The translations under genes were made by a program, and so were the position numbers. From NCBI GenBank assembly GCA_015663065.1, contig DQSX01000125.1:1-30306 (forward strand): DNA of 30,306 bases. Reading direction: 5' to 3'. The DNA comes from Sulfurovum sp. (GTDB lineage: Bacteria > Campylobacterota > Campylobacteria > Campylobacterales > Sulfurovaceae). The notes beneath the pieces were generated by a model. That model had not been told where the DNA came from. It searched no databases and worked only from the letters and a program-made list of their open reading frames with translations. This document shows positions 1 to 8,313 of the stretch, piece after piece (within the stretch, counting starts at the first letter, position 1; each line of letters begins with the position of its first letter).

Positions 1-2296
1 AGGATGCAAAATAGTTTGTTATGATCTCTTTGGCCTCTGAAGTGGAAATGCCCAACTCATCTGAGAGTTTTTTGGGACCCATTCCATACAACAATCCAAA
101 ATTCACCGATTTGGCAAAAGACCTTTTTGCTTTGGCTTCTTCTTCTCCAAACAAAATAGTGGACGTTGCCAGGTGAATATCTACGCCGTTTTGAAAGGCT
201 TCAAGCAGCGCAGCATCCTGGGAGAAGTGTGCAAGCAGACGCAGCTCGATCTGCGAGTAGTCAATAGAGACCAGTTTGTAACCCTCTTTGGCAACAAAAG
301 CTTCTCTGACAGAACGTCCCAAAGCAGAACGCACAGGGATATTCTGCAAATTCGGATCACGAGAGGAGAGACGGCCTGTGGCTGTTCCGGTCTGTACAAA
401 AGAGGTATAGATGCGGCTGTTGTCATCTTGCTTGGCAAGTTTCAGCAAAGGGTCCACATAGGTGGAGAGTATCTTCTGATATTCACGGTATGCAAGGATC
501 TTCTCAATCACAGGGTGTTCCCCTTTGAGTGACTGCAATACCGCTTCATTGGTGCTGTACCCTGTTTTGGTCTTTTTCCCGCCTTTAAGCCCTATCTGCT
601 GAAAGAGTACCACGCCGAGTTGCTGTGTGGACTTGATGTTAAATTCAGAACCTGAGAGTGCATAGATCTCTTCTGTTAAAGTATGAAGATCCCTACTGAG
701 TGTTTTCTGCAAAGCAAGCAGTTTTTCCTGATCGACCTTGATGCCCAGACGCTCCATACTGATCAGTACATTGATAAAAGGATACTCTACATTTTTAGCC
801 TCTTTGAGCAAATGGGTCAAAGAGGAGAGTTCCATTTTCTTTTTGATAGCGCCGTAAAGCATAAAGGTCATCCAGGCATCTTCTGCTGCATAAAACGTAG
901 CATCTCCGATGGAAACATTGGAGAAATTCTCACCTTTTTTGACCATCTCTTTGAATGGCTTCATCTCATACTTGAAAAACTTCTTTGCCAAGGCATCCAG
1001 TCCCACCTTGGAACCCGGATCAGAGAGCCACGCCATGATCATTGTGTCGGCAAAAGGTTCCACTGCTTGAAAATCATACTGGTTATAGAGCAGAGATAAA
1101 TCAAATTTCAGGTTTTGACCCACGATTTTATGTTTTAACAGTGTTTTCAGTGCAGCCTTAGCATCTTCCATATTTACCTGATCTTCTACTCCCAGATAGC
1201 TATGTCCTATAGGCACATAATAGGCTTTATCCGTAGACAGACAAAAAGAGAACCCGACCATTTTCTCTTTTTTGGTATCCAATCCTGTGGTCTCAGTATC
1301 AAAAGCTACTATAGCATCTGCATCGATCTCAGAGATGACAGCGTTTAGCTTCTCTTTGCTGTCCAGGGTGATCGCTTCAAATTCAAAAGCAGGTTTTTCA
1401 GCTGCAGGTTTCTTCATCACTTCACATGCCTCCTTTTCCATGCCAACTTTCGCTTTTGCAAGTGCCCGTTTCATCTCATAATGTTCAAACTCTTCTATGA
1501 GACAGGAGAGATAGTTCTTATCTTCAAATACAAAGCTCTCAAGATCAAGGTCCTTAAACACATCTGTTCTCATAGTGACCAGTTCACGGGACAAAAATGC
1601 TTGCTCTCTGCTCTCTTCAAGCAGCTTCTGAATGCGAGGCGTACCGCAATTCTCCAAGTCATTATAAATAGCTTCAAGCGTATGGTACTGGTTGATAAGT
1701 TTACTCGCACCTACCTTGCCTATACCTTTGACACCGGGTACATTGTCTGAAGGATCTCCCAAAATCGCCTGAAAGTCAATGAAATCTCTTGGATGCACAC
1801 CAAACTTCTCAATACAACTCTGCTCATTGACCACCTGACGCTTAATAGAGTCATACATCTCTACTTTACCGTCTTCAAGCATCTGATATAGGTCTTTATC
1901 GTGCGATACCACTCTTACTTTCAAACCTTTCTCTTTAGCAAATTTTGCTACTGTGGTAATCACATCATCCGCTTCAAAACCTTCACGTGACAAGTTTGCA
2001 AACCCCATCTGTTCTATCCACTCTATGGCAACAGGGAGTTGTTTTGTAAGGTCTTCAGGTGCAGGATCACGGTTGGCTTTGTACTCAGGGTAAATATCAT
2101 TACGAAATGTTTTTCCTTTGGCATCCAGTGCAAAGACCAGATAATCCGTAGAGTGATCACGGTGCAAAGAGTCTACCAGGTTTACAAAACCTGTCAAAAG
2201 TCCGGTAGGAAAGCCTTCTGAGTTACGTAGAGGAGGAAGAGCAAAATAAGAGCGAAAGAAGAAGCCGAATGTATCGATGACAGTTATAGTTTTCAA
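1..2296 (-). CDS. polA: DNA polymerase I (5' part, truncated by window edge)
   Basis: DNA polymerase I fills gaps in excision repair and replaces Okazaki primers. About 765 codons are present. The 5'-3' exonuclease domain covers about residues 1-290 (DTFGFFFRSYFALPP near the start, EGFEADDVI further in). The proofreading exonuclease is intact: AFDTETTGLD near 332, GQNLKFDLSLL near 390, YAAED near 467. Polymerase motifs TGRLSSRDPNLQNIP (near 645), motif A VSIDYSQIELR (near 682) and motif B RSFAKSVNFGLLYG (near 730) follow; motif C lies beyond the left edge. The start is a TTG at 2296-2294: no in-frame ATG lies near it, and a weak AGG lies upstream. It is divergent from the small gene at 2445. 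Identity is certain; the exact start is slightly less so. Confidence 0.96.
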   Translation of the reverse strand, partial: MKTITVIDTFGFFFRSYFALPPLRNSEGFPTGLLTGFVNLVDSLHRDHSTDYLVFALDAKGKTFRNDIYPEYKANRDPAPEDLTKQLPVAIEWIEQMGFANLSREGFEADDVITTVAKFAKEKGLKVRVVSHDKDLYQMLEDGKVEMYDSIKRQVVNEQSCIEKFGVHPRDFIDFQAILGDPSDNVPGVKGIGKVGASKLINQYHTLEAIYNDLENCGTPRIQKLLEESREQAFLSRELVTMRTDVFKDLDLESFVFEDKNYLSCLIEEFEHYEMKRALAKAKVGMEKEACEVMKKPAAEKPAFEFEAITLDSKEKLNAVISEIDADAIVAFDTETTGLDTKKEKMVGFSFCLSTDKAYYVPIGHSYLGVEDQVNMEDAKAALKTLLKHKIVGQNLKFDLSLLYNQYDFQAVEPFADTMIMAWLSDPGSKVGLDALAKKFFKYEMKPFKEMVKKGENFSNVSIGDATFYAAEDAWMTFMLYGAIKKKMELSSLTHLLKEAKNVEYPFINVLISMERLGIKVDQEKLLALQKTLSRDLHTLTEEIYALSGSEFNIKSTQQLGVVLFQQIGLKGGKKTKTGYSTNEAVLQSLKGEHPVIEKILAYREYQKILSTYVDPLLKLAKQDDNSRIYTSFVQTGTATGRLSSRDPNLQNIPVRSALGRSVREAFVAKEGYKLVSIDYSQIELRLLAHFSQDAALLEAFQNGVDIHLATSTILFGEEEAKAKRSFAKSVNFGLLYGMGPKKLSDELGISTSEAKEIITNYFAS

Positions 2297-2330
2297 TGAA
2301 AAGACCTGTATGTTAATTTAATATGGCACT

Positions 2331-2336
2331 ATTCTA
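2331..2336 (-). promoter_or_regulatory. possible -10 box for polA
   Basis: On the minus strand this reads TAGAAT, about 35 bases upstream of the polA TTG start, in an AT-rich divergent intergenic region. No clear -35 box is seen, which is common for Campylobacterota sigma-70 promoters. A 6-bp inverted repeat (TCTAAC at 2333-2338, GTTAGA at 2348-2353) overlaps it. Inference from sequence only. Confidence 0.3.
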
Positions 2337-2417
2337 ACCAATTCTCTGTTAGAGCTTAGCCCATAAAACAGACCAAATATAGATCTTGCTCCAAAGAATT
2401 CATTGGTTATTAAGTTC

Positions 2418-2426
2418 TGCTATTAT
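2418..2426 (+). promoter_or_regulatory. possible extended -10 promoter for the small membrane protein
   Basis: TGCTATTAT is an extended -10 (TGn followed by TATTAT). Transcription would start near 2433, only about 12 bases before the ATG at 2445, with no Shine-Dalgarno in between. The mRNA may therefore be nearly leaderless. A near-palindrome, CCAAAGAATTCATTGG (2391-2406), lies just upstream where an operator could sit. Confidence 0.35.
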
Positions 2427-2444
2427 ACACTATATATTATTTTT

Positions 2445-2792
2445 ATGAAAAAAGGATTTACTATCAAAAAAGCCAACAGTTTTGCAAAGCAAGAGGTAGA
2501 TCTTACAGAAACGCCTCTATTTTTTCCTGCAGGTTTTGAAAAGGTATTTTTAGCCATCTATTTTGTAGCACTGCCCTACATTGCAGGTCTGCTTTTTCTC
2601 TTCTTTTATGTGGCAGAGGGGAAAGCGGAACTCTTTTTGTCACTCAATGATGAATCCTCATTCATCTTGACCTGGGCGATCGGTTATGAGATCATTGCCA
2701 CTTTGATACTCTTGTTGATTATTAAAAGTGCTATCACCTTCTCTATACAAAACAGTAAAAAAGGAAGAAATCAACACTTTACAAGACCATAA
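2445..2792 (+). CDS. small two-helix inner-membrane protein, unknown function
   Basis: I do not recognise this 115-residue protein. Its N-terminus is basic and soluble (MKKGFTIKKANSFAKQEV). Two hydrophobic helices follow, one around residues 29-57 (FEKVFLAIYFVALPYIAG and on) and one around 73-98 (ILTWAIGYEIIATLILLL). The tail is short and basic, which suggests both termini are cytoplasmic. I chose the ATG at 2445. The frame is open back to a TTG at 2403, but the extra 14 codons overlap the likely -10 box and have no ribosome site. The gene is convergent with uvrA (13 bases apart) and divergent from polA. It is probably monocistronic. Confidence 0.7.
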   Translation: MKKGFTIKKANSFAKQEVDLTETPLFFPAGFEKVFLAIYFVALPYIAGLLFLFFYVAEGKAELFLSLNDESSFILTWAIGYEIIATLILLLIIKSAITFSIQNSKKGRNQHFTRP

Positions 2793-2805
2793 ACTTAGGG
2801 TTTTT

Positions 2806-5628
2806 CTACTTTAACTCTTTAGAAAGGTACTCCCCCGTATAAGAACCTGTCTTTTTAAACTCTTTCGCCAATTTTTCAGGTGATCCTGTGGCAATAATCT
2901 CTCCCCCTTTATTACCGCCTTCAGGTCCCATATCGATGATATAATCAGCATTTTTGACCATATCGAGATTGTGTTCTATCACTACCACAGAGTTTCCTAA
3001 TTCTACCAAGTGATGCAATACCCCTGTTAACCTGTCCACATCTGCAAAATGTAAGCCTGTAGTCGGTTCATCAAGAATATAAAGGGTTTGCCCTGTATCT
3101 TTACGGCTAAGCTCTTTACTCAATTTGATACGCTGTGCTTCACCGCCTGAAAGCGTCGTGGCATTCTGCCCCAACGTGATGTAGTCGAGTCCCACGTCGG
3201 TCAGTGTTTTCAGTTTAATGGCAATGGCCGGGATGGCTTTAAAGAATGCCAGAGCCTCTCCCACAGACATAGCCAGTACATCGGCTATGGATTTTCCTTT
3301 GTATAATACTTCTCTGGTCTGTGTATTGTACCGTGTGCCGTCACAGGCATCACAGGAGACTAGGACATCAGGAAGGAAGTGCATTTCTATTTTGATCTGT
3401 CCGTCTCCCTGGCACTTCTCACATCGTCCGCCTTTGACGTTAAATGAAAAACGCCCTATCTTGTACCCGCGAAGCTCTGCCTCTTTGGTCTGTGCAAACA
3501 GTTTACGTATCTCATCCATGATCCCCGTGTAGGTCGCCGGGTTGGAACGCGGTGTTCTTCCGATGGGACTTTGGTCCAGATAGATGACCTTGTCAAGTTT
3601 TTCAAGTCCTGTGATCTCTACACCATCTACTTTATTTACTTTTTTGGCACGGTTCAGTAACTCTCTGGCTACAGGCAAGAGTGTTTGAAGGATCAGTGAA
3701 CTCTTTCCACTTCCACTCACCCCGGTGATACATACAAAATTCCTAAGTGGTATCTTTGCATCCAGGTTTTCAATATTGTTAATGGTCACATTTTTGATCT
3801 CTATCCACTCTTTTTGGGCATTGTCATGCGAATAGGAAATATCTTTTTTCCCATACAAATAATCTGCTGTCAGTGTTTTGGATTTTTCAAGTTTTTTGGC
3901 ATCTCCTGCAAAAACGATCTTTCCGCCAAAGTCACCTGCTCCCGGACCGATATCTACAATATAATCTGCAGCCAAGATGGTCTCTTTGTCATGCTCAACA
4001 ACGATGACAGAGTTCCCCTTCTCTTTAAGCGAATTGAGTGTACGTATAAGCTTCAGAGTATCGCGTTCATGCAGTCCAATGCTTGGTTCATCCAGCACAT
4101 ACATCACACCGGTAAGCCCCGAACCTATCTGTGAGGCAATACGTATACGCTGCGCTTCACCACCCGAAATAGACCGGGCATCTCTGTTGAGTGTAATGTA
4201 CCCCAGACCTACATCGTGTAAAAAGAAAAGTCTTTCATACAACTCTTTTAAAATCGACTCAGCAATCATCTTTTGTTGTTCTGTTAAATGCGAAAAACTA
4301 TTCTTATCTGCAAAATAAGCATAGGATTTTTCAATAGGCATATCAATGATGTCTGCGATATTTTTCCCTTCTATCTTCACCGCCAGAGAACGTGGTCTGA
4401 GTCTATGCCCCTCACACTTGTCACAGACTTTTTCAGTCATATATTCTGAAAGATCTTTCTCATCTTTGAACATATCATGTGCAAACTTCACAACACCGGG
4501 CCATTCACGGTTCAGTTTATGACGTTTCCAGGTAAAGTCAACTGACCCTCCATTTCCATAAAGGATGGCTTTTTGCTGGTGAGACGGCAACTCACCGTAG
4601 GGTACTTTAATGTCTATGTCATTCTGTAGACAAAAGGCATTCAGAAATTTGGTATAGTAACTTTTATTAAAACCATACATGATCTTCACTGCACCCTTGT
4701 CTACACAGAGTTCAGGGTCTATCACTTTTTTAAGGTCTATGGCATAACGTATCCCAAGTCCGTCACAGGCCGGGCAGGCACCTTTGGGTGAGTTAAATGA
4801 AAAGCTTACCGGTTCAAGCGGTTCAAAAGAGAGTTTACAGTCAAAACATGCCAAGTGTTCAGAGTAGTGCATATGCTGACGTTCAAAGTTTACCTCTTCA
4901 TAATTCAGCACTTCGATTTCAAGTTCACCATAAGACTCTTTAAGTGCCTTCTCCACATCCTGACCGATGCGGTCACGACTCTCCTCTTTTACAACAACAC
5001 GGTCGATAACCACTTTAATGGTATGTTTTTTGGTTTTTGAAAGCTCGATCTCATCATCCAGACGCACCATCACACCGTCTATCATGGCACGAATATAACC
5101 TTTGTGGCGAAGCGACTCCAGCATATCGGTAAAGGTACCCTTCTTCTCTTTTACAAGCGGTGCCATAATGACAAGTTTTGCACCATTGGGCAAGCGCAGT
5201 ACCTCTTCTATGATGTCTGATGCAGACATGGAAGAGATGGGTTTACCGCACTCATGACAGTGCTGTTCACCCACACGGGCAAAAAGCAATCTGAGGTAAT
5301 CATAGATCTCAGTAATGGTTCCTACCGTAGAACGGGGGTTTTTTGATGTGGTCTTCTGATCTATGGCAATGGCAGGGGTCAAGCCTTCTATTTTGTCCAC
5401 ATCCGGTTTACCCACACGTCCCAAAAACTGCCGTGCATACGATGAGAGTGACTCGATGTAACGTCTCTGTCCTTCCGCATACAAGGTAGAAAAGGCCAGT
5501 GTTGACTTACCTGAACCCGAAATACCGGTAATGACCACCAGTTTATTTTTCGGGATGGAGATATCAATATTTTTTAAATTATTCTCTTTTGCCCCATACA
5601 CATGTATCATATCTTTTTTAACAGCCAT
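2806..5628 (-). CDS. uvrA: excinuclease ABC subunit A
   Basis: UvrA is the damage-sensing ATPase of nucleotide excision repair and loads UvrB onto lesions. At 940 residues it is full length for the family. The first Walker A, GISGSGKST, is at 35-43. The first zinc module has CHEC and, later, CFDC and CPAC pairs. The first ABC signature, ISGGEAQRIRIAS, is near 488. The second Walker A, GVSGSGKSS, is near 635, the UvrA zinc finger (CEKCQGDG to CDACDG) near 736-765, and the second signature, LSGGEAQRIKLSKEL, near 830. A GGAG lies 4 bases before the ATG. The tauE-like gene ends 30 bases upstream on the same strand, so the two probably share the promoter at 6427. Confidence 0.98.
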   Translation of the reverse strand: MAVKKDMIHVYGAKENNLKNIDISIPKNKLVVITGISGSGKSTLAFSTLYAEGQRRYIESLSSYARQFLGRVGKPDVDKIEGLTPAIAIDQKTTSKNPRSTVGTITEIYDYLRLLFARVGEQHCHECGKPISSMSASDIIEEVLRLPNGAKLVIMAPLVKEKKGTFTDMLESLRHKGYIRAMIDGVMVRLDDEIELSKTKKHTIKVVIDRVVVKEESRDRIGQDVEKALKESYGELEIEVLNYEEVNFERQHMHYSEHLACFDCKLSFEPLEPVSFSFNSPKGACPACDGLGIRYAIDLKKVIDPELCVDKGAVKIMYGFNKSYYTKFLNAFCLQNDIDIKVPYGELPSHQQKAILYGNGGSVDFTWKRHKLNREWPGVVKFAHDMFKDEKDLSEYMTEKVCDKCEGHRLRPRSLAVKIEGKNIADIIDMPIEKSYAYFADKNSFSHLTEQQKMIAESILKELYERLFFLHDVGLGYITLNRDARSISGGEAQRIRIASQIGSGLTGVMYVLDEPSIGLHERDTLKLIRTLNSLKEKGNSVIVVEHDKETILAADYIVDIGPGAGDFGGKIVFAGDAKKLEKSKTLTADYLYGKKDISYSHDNAQKEWIEIKNVTINNIENLDAKIPLRNFVCITGVSGSGKSSLILQTLLPVARELLNRAKKVNKVDGVEITGLEKLDKVIYLDQSPIGRTPRSNPATYTGIMDEIRKLFAQTKEAELRGYKIGRFSFNVKGGRCEKCQGDGQIKIEMHFLPDVLVSCDACDGTRYNTQTREVLYKGKSIADVLAMSVGEALAFFKAIPAIAIKLKTLTDVGLDYITLGQNATTLSGGEAQRIKLSKELSRKDTGQTLYILDEPTTGLHFADVDRLTGVLHHLVELGNSVVVIEHNLDMVKNADYIIDMGPEGGNKGGEIIATGSPEKLAKEFKKTGSYTGEYLSKELK

Positions 5629-5658
5629 AATGCTCCAAATTTCTAATTTCTAATTTTA

Positions 5659-6399
5659 TCAAAACCACATCTTTTTGATGAGCATACTTGTAGTGAACAC
5701 ATACAATAGCATCAGCAGTATTTTATGATTTTTAGATGTAACATGTTCTTTGAGCCATATACCAAAAGCAACACCGATCAATGATGCTATCGCCACGACA
5801 AGACCGTTTTCAAAATCAATGGTTCCCGTAGAGAGACGGCTCACCATCCCTGCTACAGAGGAGAATACCACAAAGAAAAGACCTGCTGAAATTGCCTTTT
5901 TAATGGGATAGTGCAACATGCCCACCAAGATAGGAGTAAGGATAATAGAACCGCCTACACCCAGTGTAATGGAGAAAATACCGATGATCAGTCCAATGAA
6001 AAAAAGCAGCCCTTTGTTGAGTGTTTTTGTTTGGCTCTCATCACTGTGATTTTGTGAAAAGTAGAGTCTGAACATAGCAAAGAAGAGTAAGCCCAGAAAA
6101 AGAGTCTGTAACACGTTATCGGAAACCAAATGAGTGACCTTGCCGCCGATAAAGCCGCCAAGAAAACCGCCAAGCCCCACAAAGATCCCCTCACCTACAA
6201 TGAGCGAACCCTTTTTATGGTTCAAATAAGAGCCGAAAATAGAGGAGAATACCATTTGGATAATAGAGATACCTATGGCATCTTTGATCCCAAAACCCAT
6301 AACAAGTAGTACAGGCACAAGGATCATCCCTCCGCCTATACCAAAAAAACCTGCCATGGTCCCTATAAAGATACCAACAAGTGAAAGTTCCATAAACAT
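5659..6399 (-). CDS. TauE/SafE (DUF81) family membrane permease
   Basis: A 246-residue integral membrane protein of the TauE/SafE family, whose members are proposed exporters or importers of sulfite, sulfonates or other sulfur-containing organic anions. The family's duplicated architecture is visible. The first half has the glycine-rich GFFGIGGGMILVP (17-29) and the second half the matching TLGVGGSIILTPILVG (about 145-160). About seven to eight hydrophobic helices can be counted. The first of two close ATGs is used because GGAG lies 8 bases before it. It precedes uvrA by 30 bases, a pairing that does not suggest a shared pathway. The substrate cannot be read from sequence. Confidence 0.9.
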   Translation of the reverse strand: MFMELSLVGIFIGTMAGFFGIGGGMILVPVLLVMGFGIKDAIGISIIQMVFSSIFGSYLNHKKGSLIVGEGIFVGLGGFLGGFIGGKVTHLVSDNVLQTLFLGLLFFAMFRLYFSQNHSDESQTKTLNKGLLFFIGLIIGIFSITLGVGGSIILTPILVGMLHYPIKKAISAGLFFVVFSSVAGMVSRLSTGTIDFENGLVVAIASLIGVAFGIWLKEHVTSKNHKILLMLLYVFTTSMLIKKMWF

Positions 6400-6426
6400 A
6401 CACTACACTCCAAAAATTAATTTAGA

Positions 6427-6432
6427 ATTATA
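6427..6432 (-). promoter_or_regulatory. -10 box of the tauE-uvrA promoter
   Basis: On the minus strand this reads TGGTATAAT, a perfect TATAAT with an extended TGn. It would start transcription near 6420, about 20 bases before the permease ATG and just ahead of its GGAG ribosome site. The next gene upstream (the broken one) ends at 6455, so this is probably the start of the tauE-uvrA unit. Confidence 0.55.
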
Positions 6433-6454
6433 CCATACTTCAGACATATACAGA

Positions 6455-6798
6455 CTATTCTGTTAATTCTTCCAGCACCCCTACGATCATCGCCTGGGTT
6501 TTTTTAACCTCCGCGATGACCTCTTTGTCAACAATAGCAAGATCTTCGATCCAGTTATCGATGGAAGGGTATCTTATATGTACCATATCGTCTCCCTTTT
6601 TTTGTAGAGTGCCACTGTAAAGGGGTGCGTAAGGACCGCCATTCCGCTTTCATTAAAGGCTTTCTCTATGCTTTTAGCATTGATCTTGCCCTCTGTATTG
6701 TCCGTGCTAAATACCTGATTGTTCGATGTACTTGCCATACCCTTCCCCATACCTATAAGTAAGAACAGTGCCATAAAAACGATTGAAAAATTTTTAAT
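6455..6798 (-). pseudogene. broken small exported protein, DUF302-like (frame break at an A7 run)
   Basis: Two overlapping frames together look like one exported protein. The upstream frame (ATG at 6774, stop at 6574) gives a signal-peptide-like start, then VFSTDNTEGKINAKSIEKAF and ends VALYKKRETIWYI. The other frame (ATG 6586, stop 6455) gives MVHIRYPSIDNWIEDL and a further helical stretch. A single -1 shift at the A7 run would join them as VALYKKKGDDMVHIRYP. The signal peptide is more complete if it starts at an ATT at 6798, which has AAGGA five bases upstream, as if an ATG had mutated. DNTEGKINAKSIEKAF resembles DUF302 proteins as I recall them, but the joined product (114 residues) is shorter than usual. 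The second frame has its own GGGAG five bases before its ATG, so two coupled small genes, or frameshifting, remain possible. Confidence 0.5.
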
Positions 6799-6862
6799 TC
6801 TGATCCTTTAAAATTACAATCTGTGTATTCTACAGCAAGAAACTTATTTTTTGTGTGTATGG

Positions 6863-7279
6863 TTAAATATACATGAATTGAGACAGAAAAATAATAGTAA
6901 GGACAAAAGCAAAAGGCAGGACATGGCTTTTAAAGACAAAAGGCTGAATACCAAAATAGACCTGCAATCCACCTCTGAGTCCCAGCCATATGCCAAGAAA
7001 TGCTTTCAGAGAAAGCAGCATTTGGAATCTGCTCAAACCATCTTCACCTATGGGACCAAATACCTGGCTAATAAGGTATAGCCCGGTTATTACAGCTACC
7101 AGTAGTGAAGGGGGAACCACTTTACGTACATACTTCATAAAAGATTCACGTATCTCTTTATGCTCCTCTTCATTGTAAGTTTTTTTGATCTTGCTGAGAA
7201 AGAGATTGTCAGTGATCAGAAAGCCACCATAGATAAATGCTGCAAAGATATGGACAGTTTTAACCAATACAAAAAACAT
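6863..7279 (-). CDS. four-helix membrane protein, CopD-like
   Basis: A 138-residue integral membrane protein with four predicted helices: FVLVKTVHIFAAFIYGGFLI near the N-terminus, PPSLLVAVITGLYLISQVF, FQMLLSLKAFLGIWLGLRGG, and a C-terminal FAFVLTIIFLSQFMYI. The histidine in helix 1 (VKTVHIFAAFIYGG) recalls CopD-type and related heme or copper membrane proteins, but the match is only to the general pattern. I chose the ATG at 7279 because GAGG sits about 5-6 bases before it; a GTG two codons upstream is the alternative. A -10 box (7308) and an FNR-like dyad (7335) lie upstream, which suggests control by oxygen or electron acceptor. A role in respiration is inference only. Confidence 0.7.
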   Translation of the reverse strand: MFFVLVKTVHIFAAFIYGGFLITDNLFLSKIKKTYNEEEHKEIRESFMKYVRKVVPPSLLVAVITGLYLISQVFGPIGEDGLSRFQMLLSLKAFLGIWLGLRGGLQVYFGIQPFVFKSHVLPFAFVLTIIFLSQFMYI

Positions 7280-7307
7280 AGACACCTCATAATTTTAAAT
7301 TTAATGG

Positions 7308-7313
7308 ATTATA
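7308..7313 (-). promoter_or_regulatory. -10 box of the CopD-like gene promoter
   Basis: TATAAT on the minus strand, placing the transcription start near 7301, about 22 bases before the ATG at 7279. No -35 is evident, which fits an activator-dependent promoter given the dyad just upstream. Confidence 0.5.
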
Positions 7314-7334
7314 GTATAAATTCTGAAAATAGCT

Positions 7335-7348
7335 TTGACATATATCAA
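7335..7348. promoter_or_regulatory. FNR/CRP-family-like binding site
   Basis: The plus strand reads TTGACATATATCAA, which matches the FNR consensus TTGAT-N4-ATCAA at nine of ten defined positions. Its centre (7341.5) lies about 40 bases upstream of the predicted start for the CopD-like gene, the classical class II activator position near -41.5. It overlaps the stop codon end of dusB. The regulator is unknown; Campylobacterota carry several CRP/FNR-type proteins. Confidence 0.4.
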
Positions 7349-8301
7349 ACTTTTCCAATAAATTCCTGGGAAAAGAACTCCTCTATGACTTCTCTCATTT
7401 CAACAACATCTGTCATCCTATTGATCTCATCTCTAAAAGCAGAAGCACCCGGGTAACCTGCTTTAGAATAAGAGTGCAGGTTTTTTCGAAATAAAATAGC
7501 CCCATATTCTTCATAATAAGAGATCATCTGGTCATAATGTTCCAGTACCACCTCTTTAATAAGCTCTGGGGTCACCTCTTCTATACCCTCTTTGATCTGT
7601 CTAAAGATCCAGGGCTTTCCCACTGCCGCTCTGCCTATCATAATGCCGTCTGCACCGGTATGTTCAAGAACCCATTGGGCTTTTTGGGGAGAATCAATAT
7701 CTCCATTGGCAATAACCGGTATGGAGACTGCTGCTTTGATCTCGGCAATGGCATCATAATCGACAGCTGCTTTGTATCGTCCGGCTCTTGTCCTTCCATG
7801 GACTGCTATGAAGTCTGCCCCGTTGTCTTCACAAAGTTTTGCCTGTGCTAGATGATTTTTTTCATTAAATCCTAAACGCATTTTTACAGATGTGTACTCT
7901 TTGTTAGAGTATTTTTTTATCGTACGGATGGTCTCTGCCATTTTAGGCAGATCGGTCAGCAGTGATGAACCTTGCAGGTTGTTCACTACTTTAGGTGCAG
8001 GACATCCGCAGTTCAGGTCAATACAGCTTACACCCTCTTGTCTGTTCAGTATCTCAACGGCTCTTTGTATGACAGACTGGTCAGAGCCGGCTATTTGGAT
8101 AGAGTACGGATCTTCAGAAGGTGCTTTTTCCAGCATTTTAAATGTTTTTTTAGAATTGTGTATGAGTGCATTGGAAGAGATCATCTCACTGACCGTCAGG
8201 TCTACACCGAATTTTTTAACAACGGAACGGAAAGGAAGGTCTGTAAAGCCCGCAAGCGGGGCCAGTACATACAGAGGAGTTGAGAAGTCTATCGTTGCCA
8301 T
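7345..8301 (-). CDS. dusB: tRNA-dihydrouridine synthase (DusB type)
   Basis: An FMN enzyme that reduces uridine to dihydrouridine in tRNA D-loops using NADPH. It has 318 residues, typical for the family. The N-terminal barrel starts LAPLAGFTDLPFR (13-25). The active-site stretch NCGCPAPK holds the catalytic cysteine at about C100. FMN and phosphate contacts follow: HGRTRAGRY (168-176), IPVIANGDI (194-202) and GADGIMIGRAAVGKPW (217-231). It is 12 bases downstream of the membrane protein gene at 8314, and the order dus - membrane protein - dksA - rlmH matches what I recall from C. jejuni. Which Dus subclass it is (and so which uridine it modifies) is less certain. Confidence 0.93.
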   Translation of the reverse strand: MATIDFSTPLYVLAPLAGFTDLPFRSVVKKFGVDLTVSEMISSNALIHNSKKTFKMLEKAPSEDPYSIQIAGSDQSVIQRAVEILNRQEGVSCIDLNCGCPAPKVVNNLQGSSLLTDLPKMAETIRTIKKYSNKEYTSVKMRLGFNEKNHLAQAKLCEDNGADFIAVHGRTRAGRYKAAVDYDAIAEIKAAVSIPVIANGDIDSPQKAQWVLEHTGADGIMIGRAAVGKPWIFRQIKEGIEEVTPELIKEVVLEHYDQMISYYEEYGAILFRKNLHSYSKAGYPGASAFRDEINRMTDVVEMREVIEEFFSQEFIGKV

Positions 8302-8313
8302 TTTATAATATGT

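Noticed and set aside
5638..5656. short direct repeat ATTTCTA in the tauE-uvrA spacer
   Set aside because: Two copies of 7 bases in an AT-rich spacer; no sign of function.
7335..7340. TTGACA as a -35 box of a plus-strand promoter
   Set aside because: No plus-strand gene or -10 follows at the right distance; the dyad reading with a minus-strand promoter fits better.
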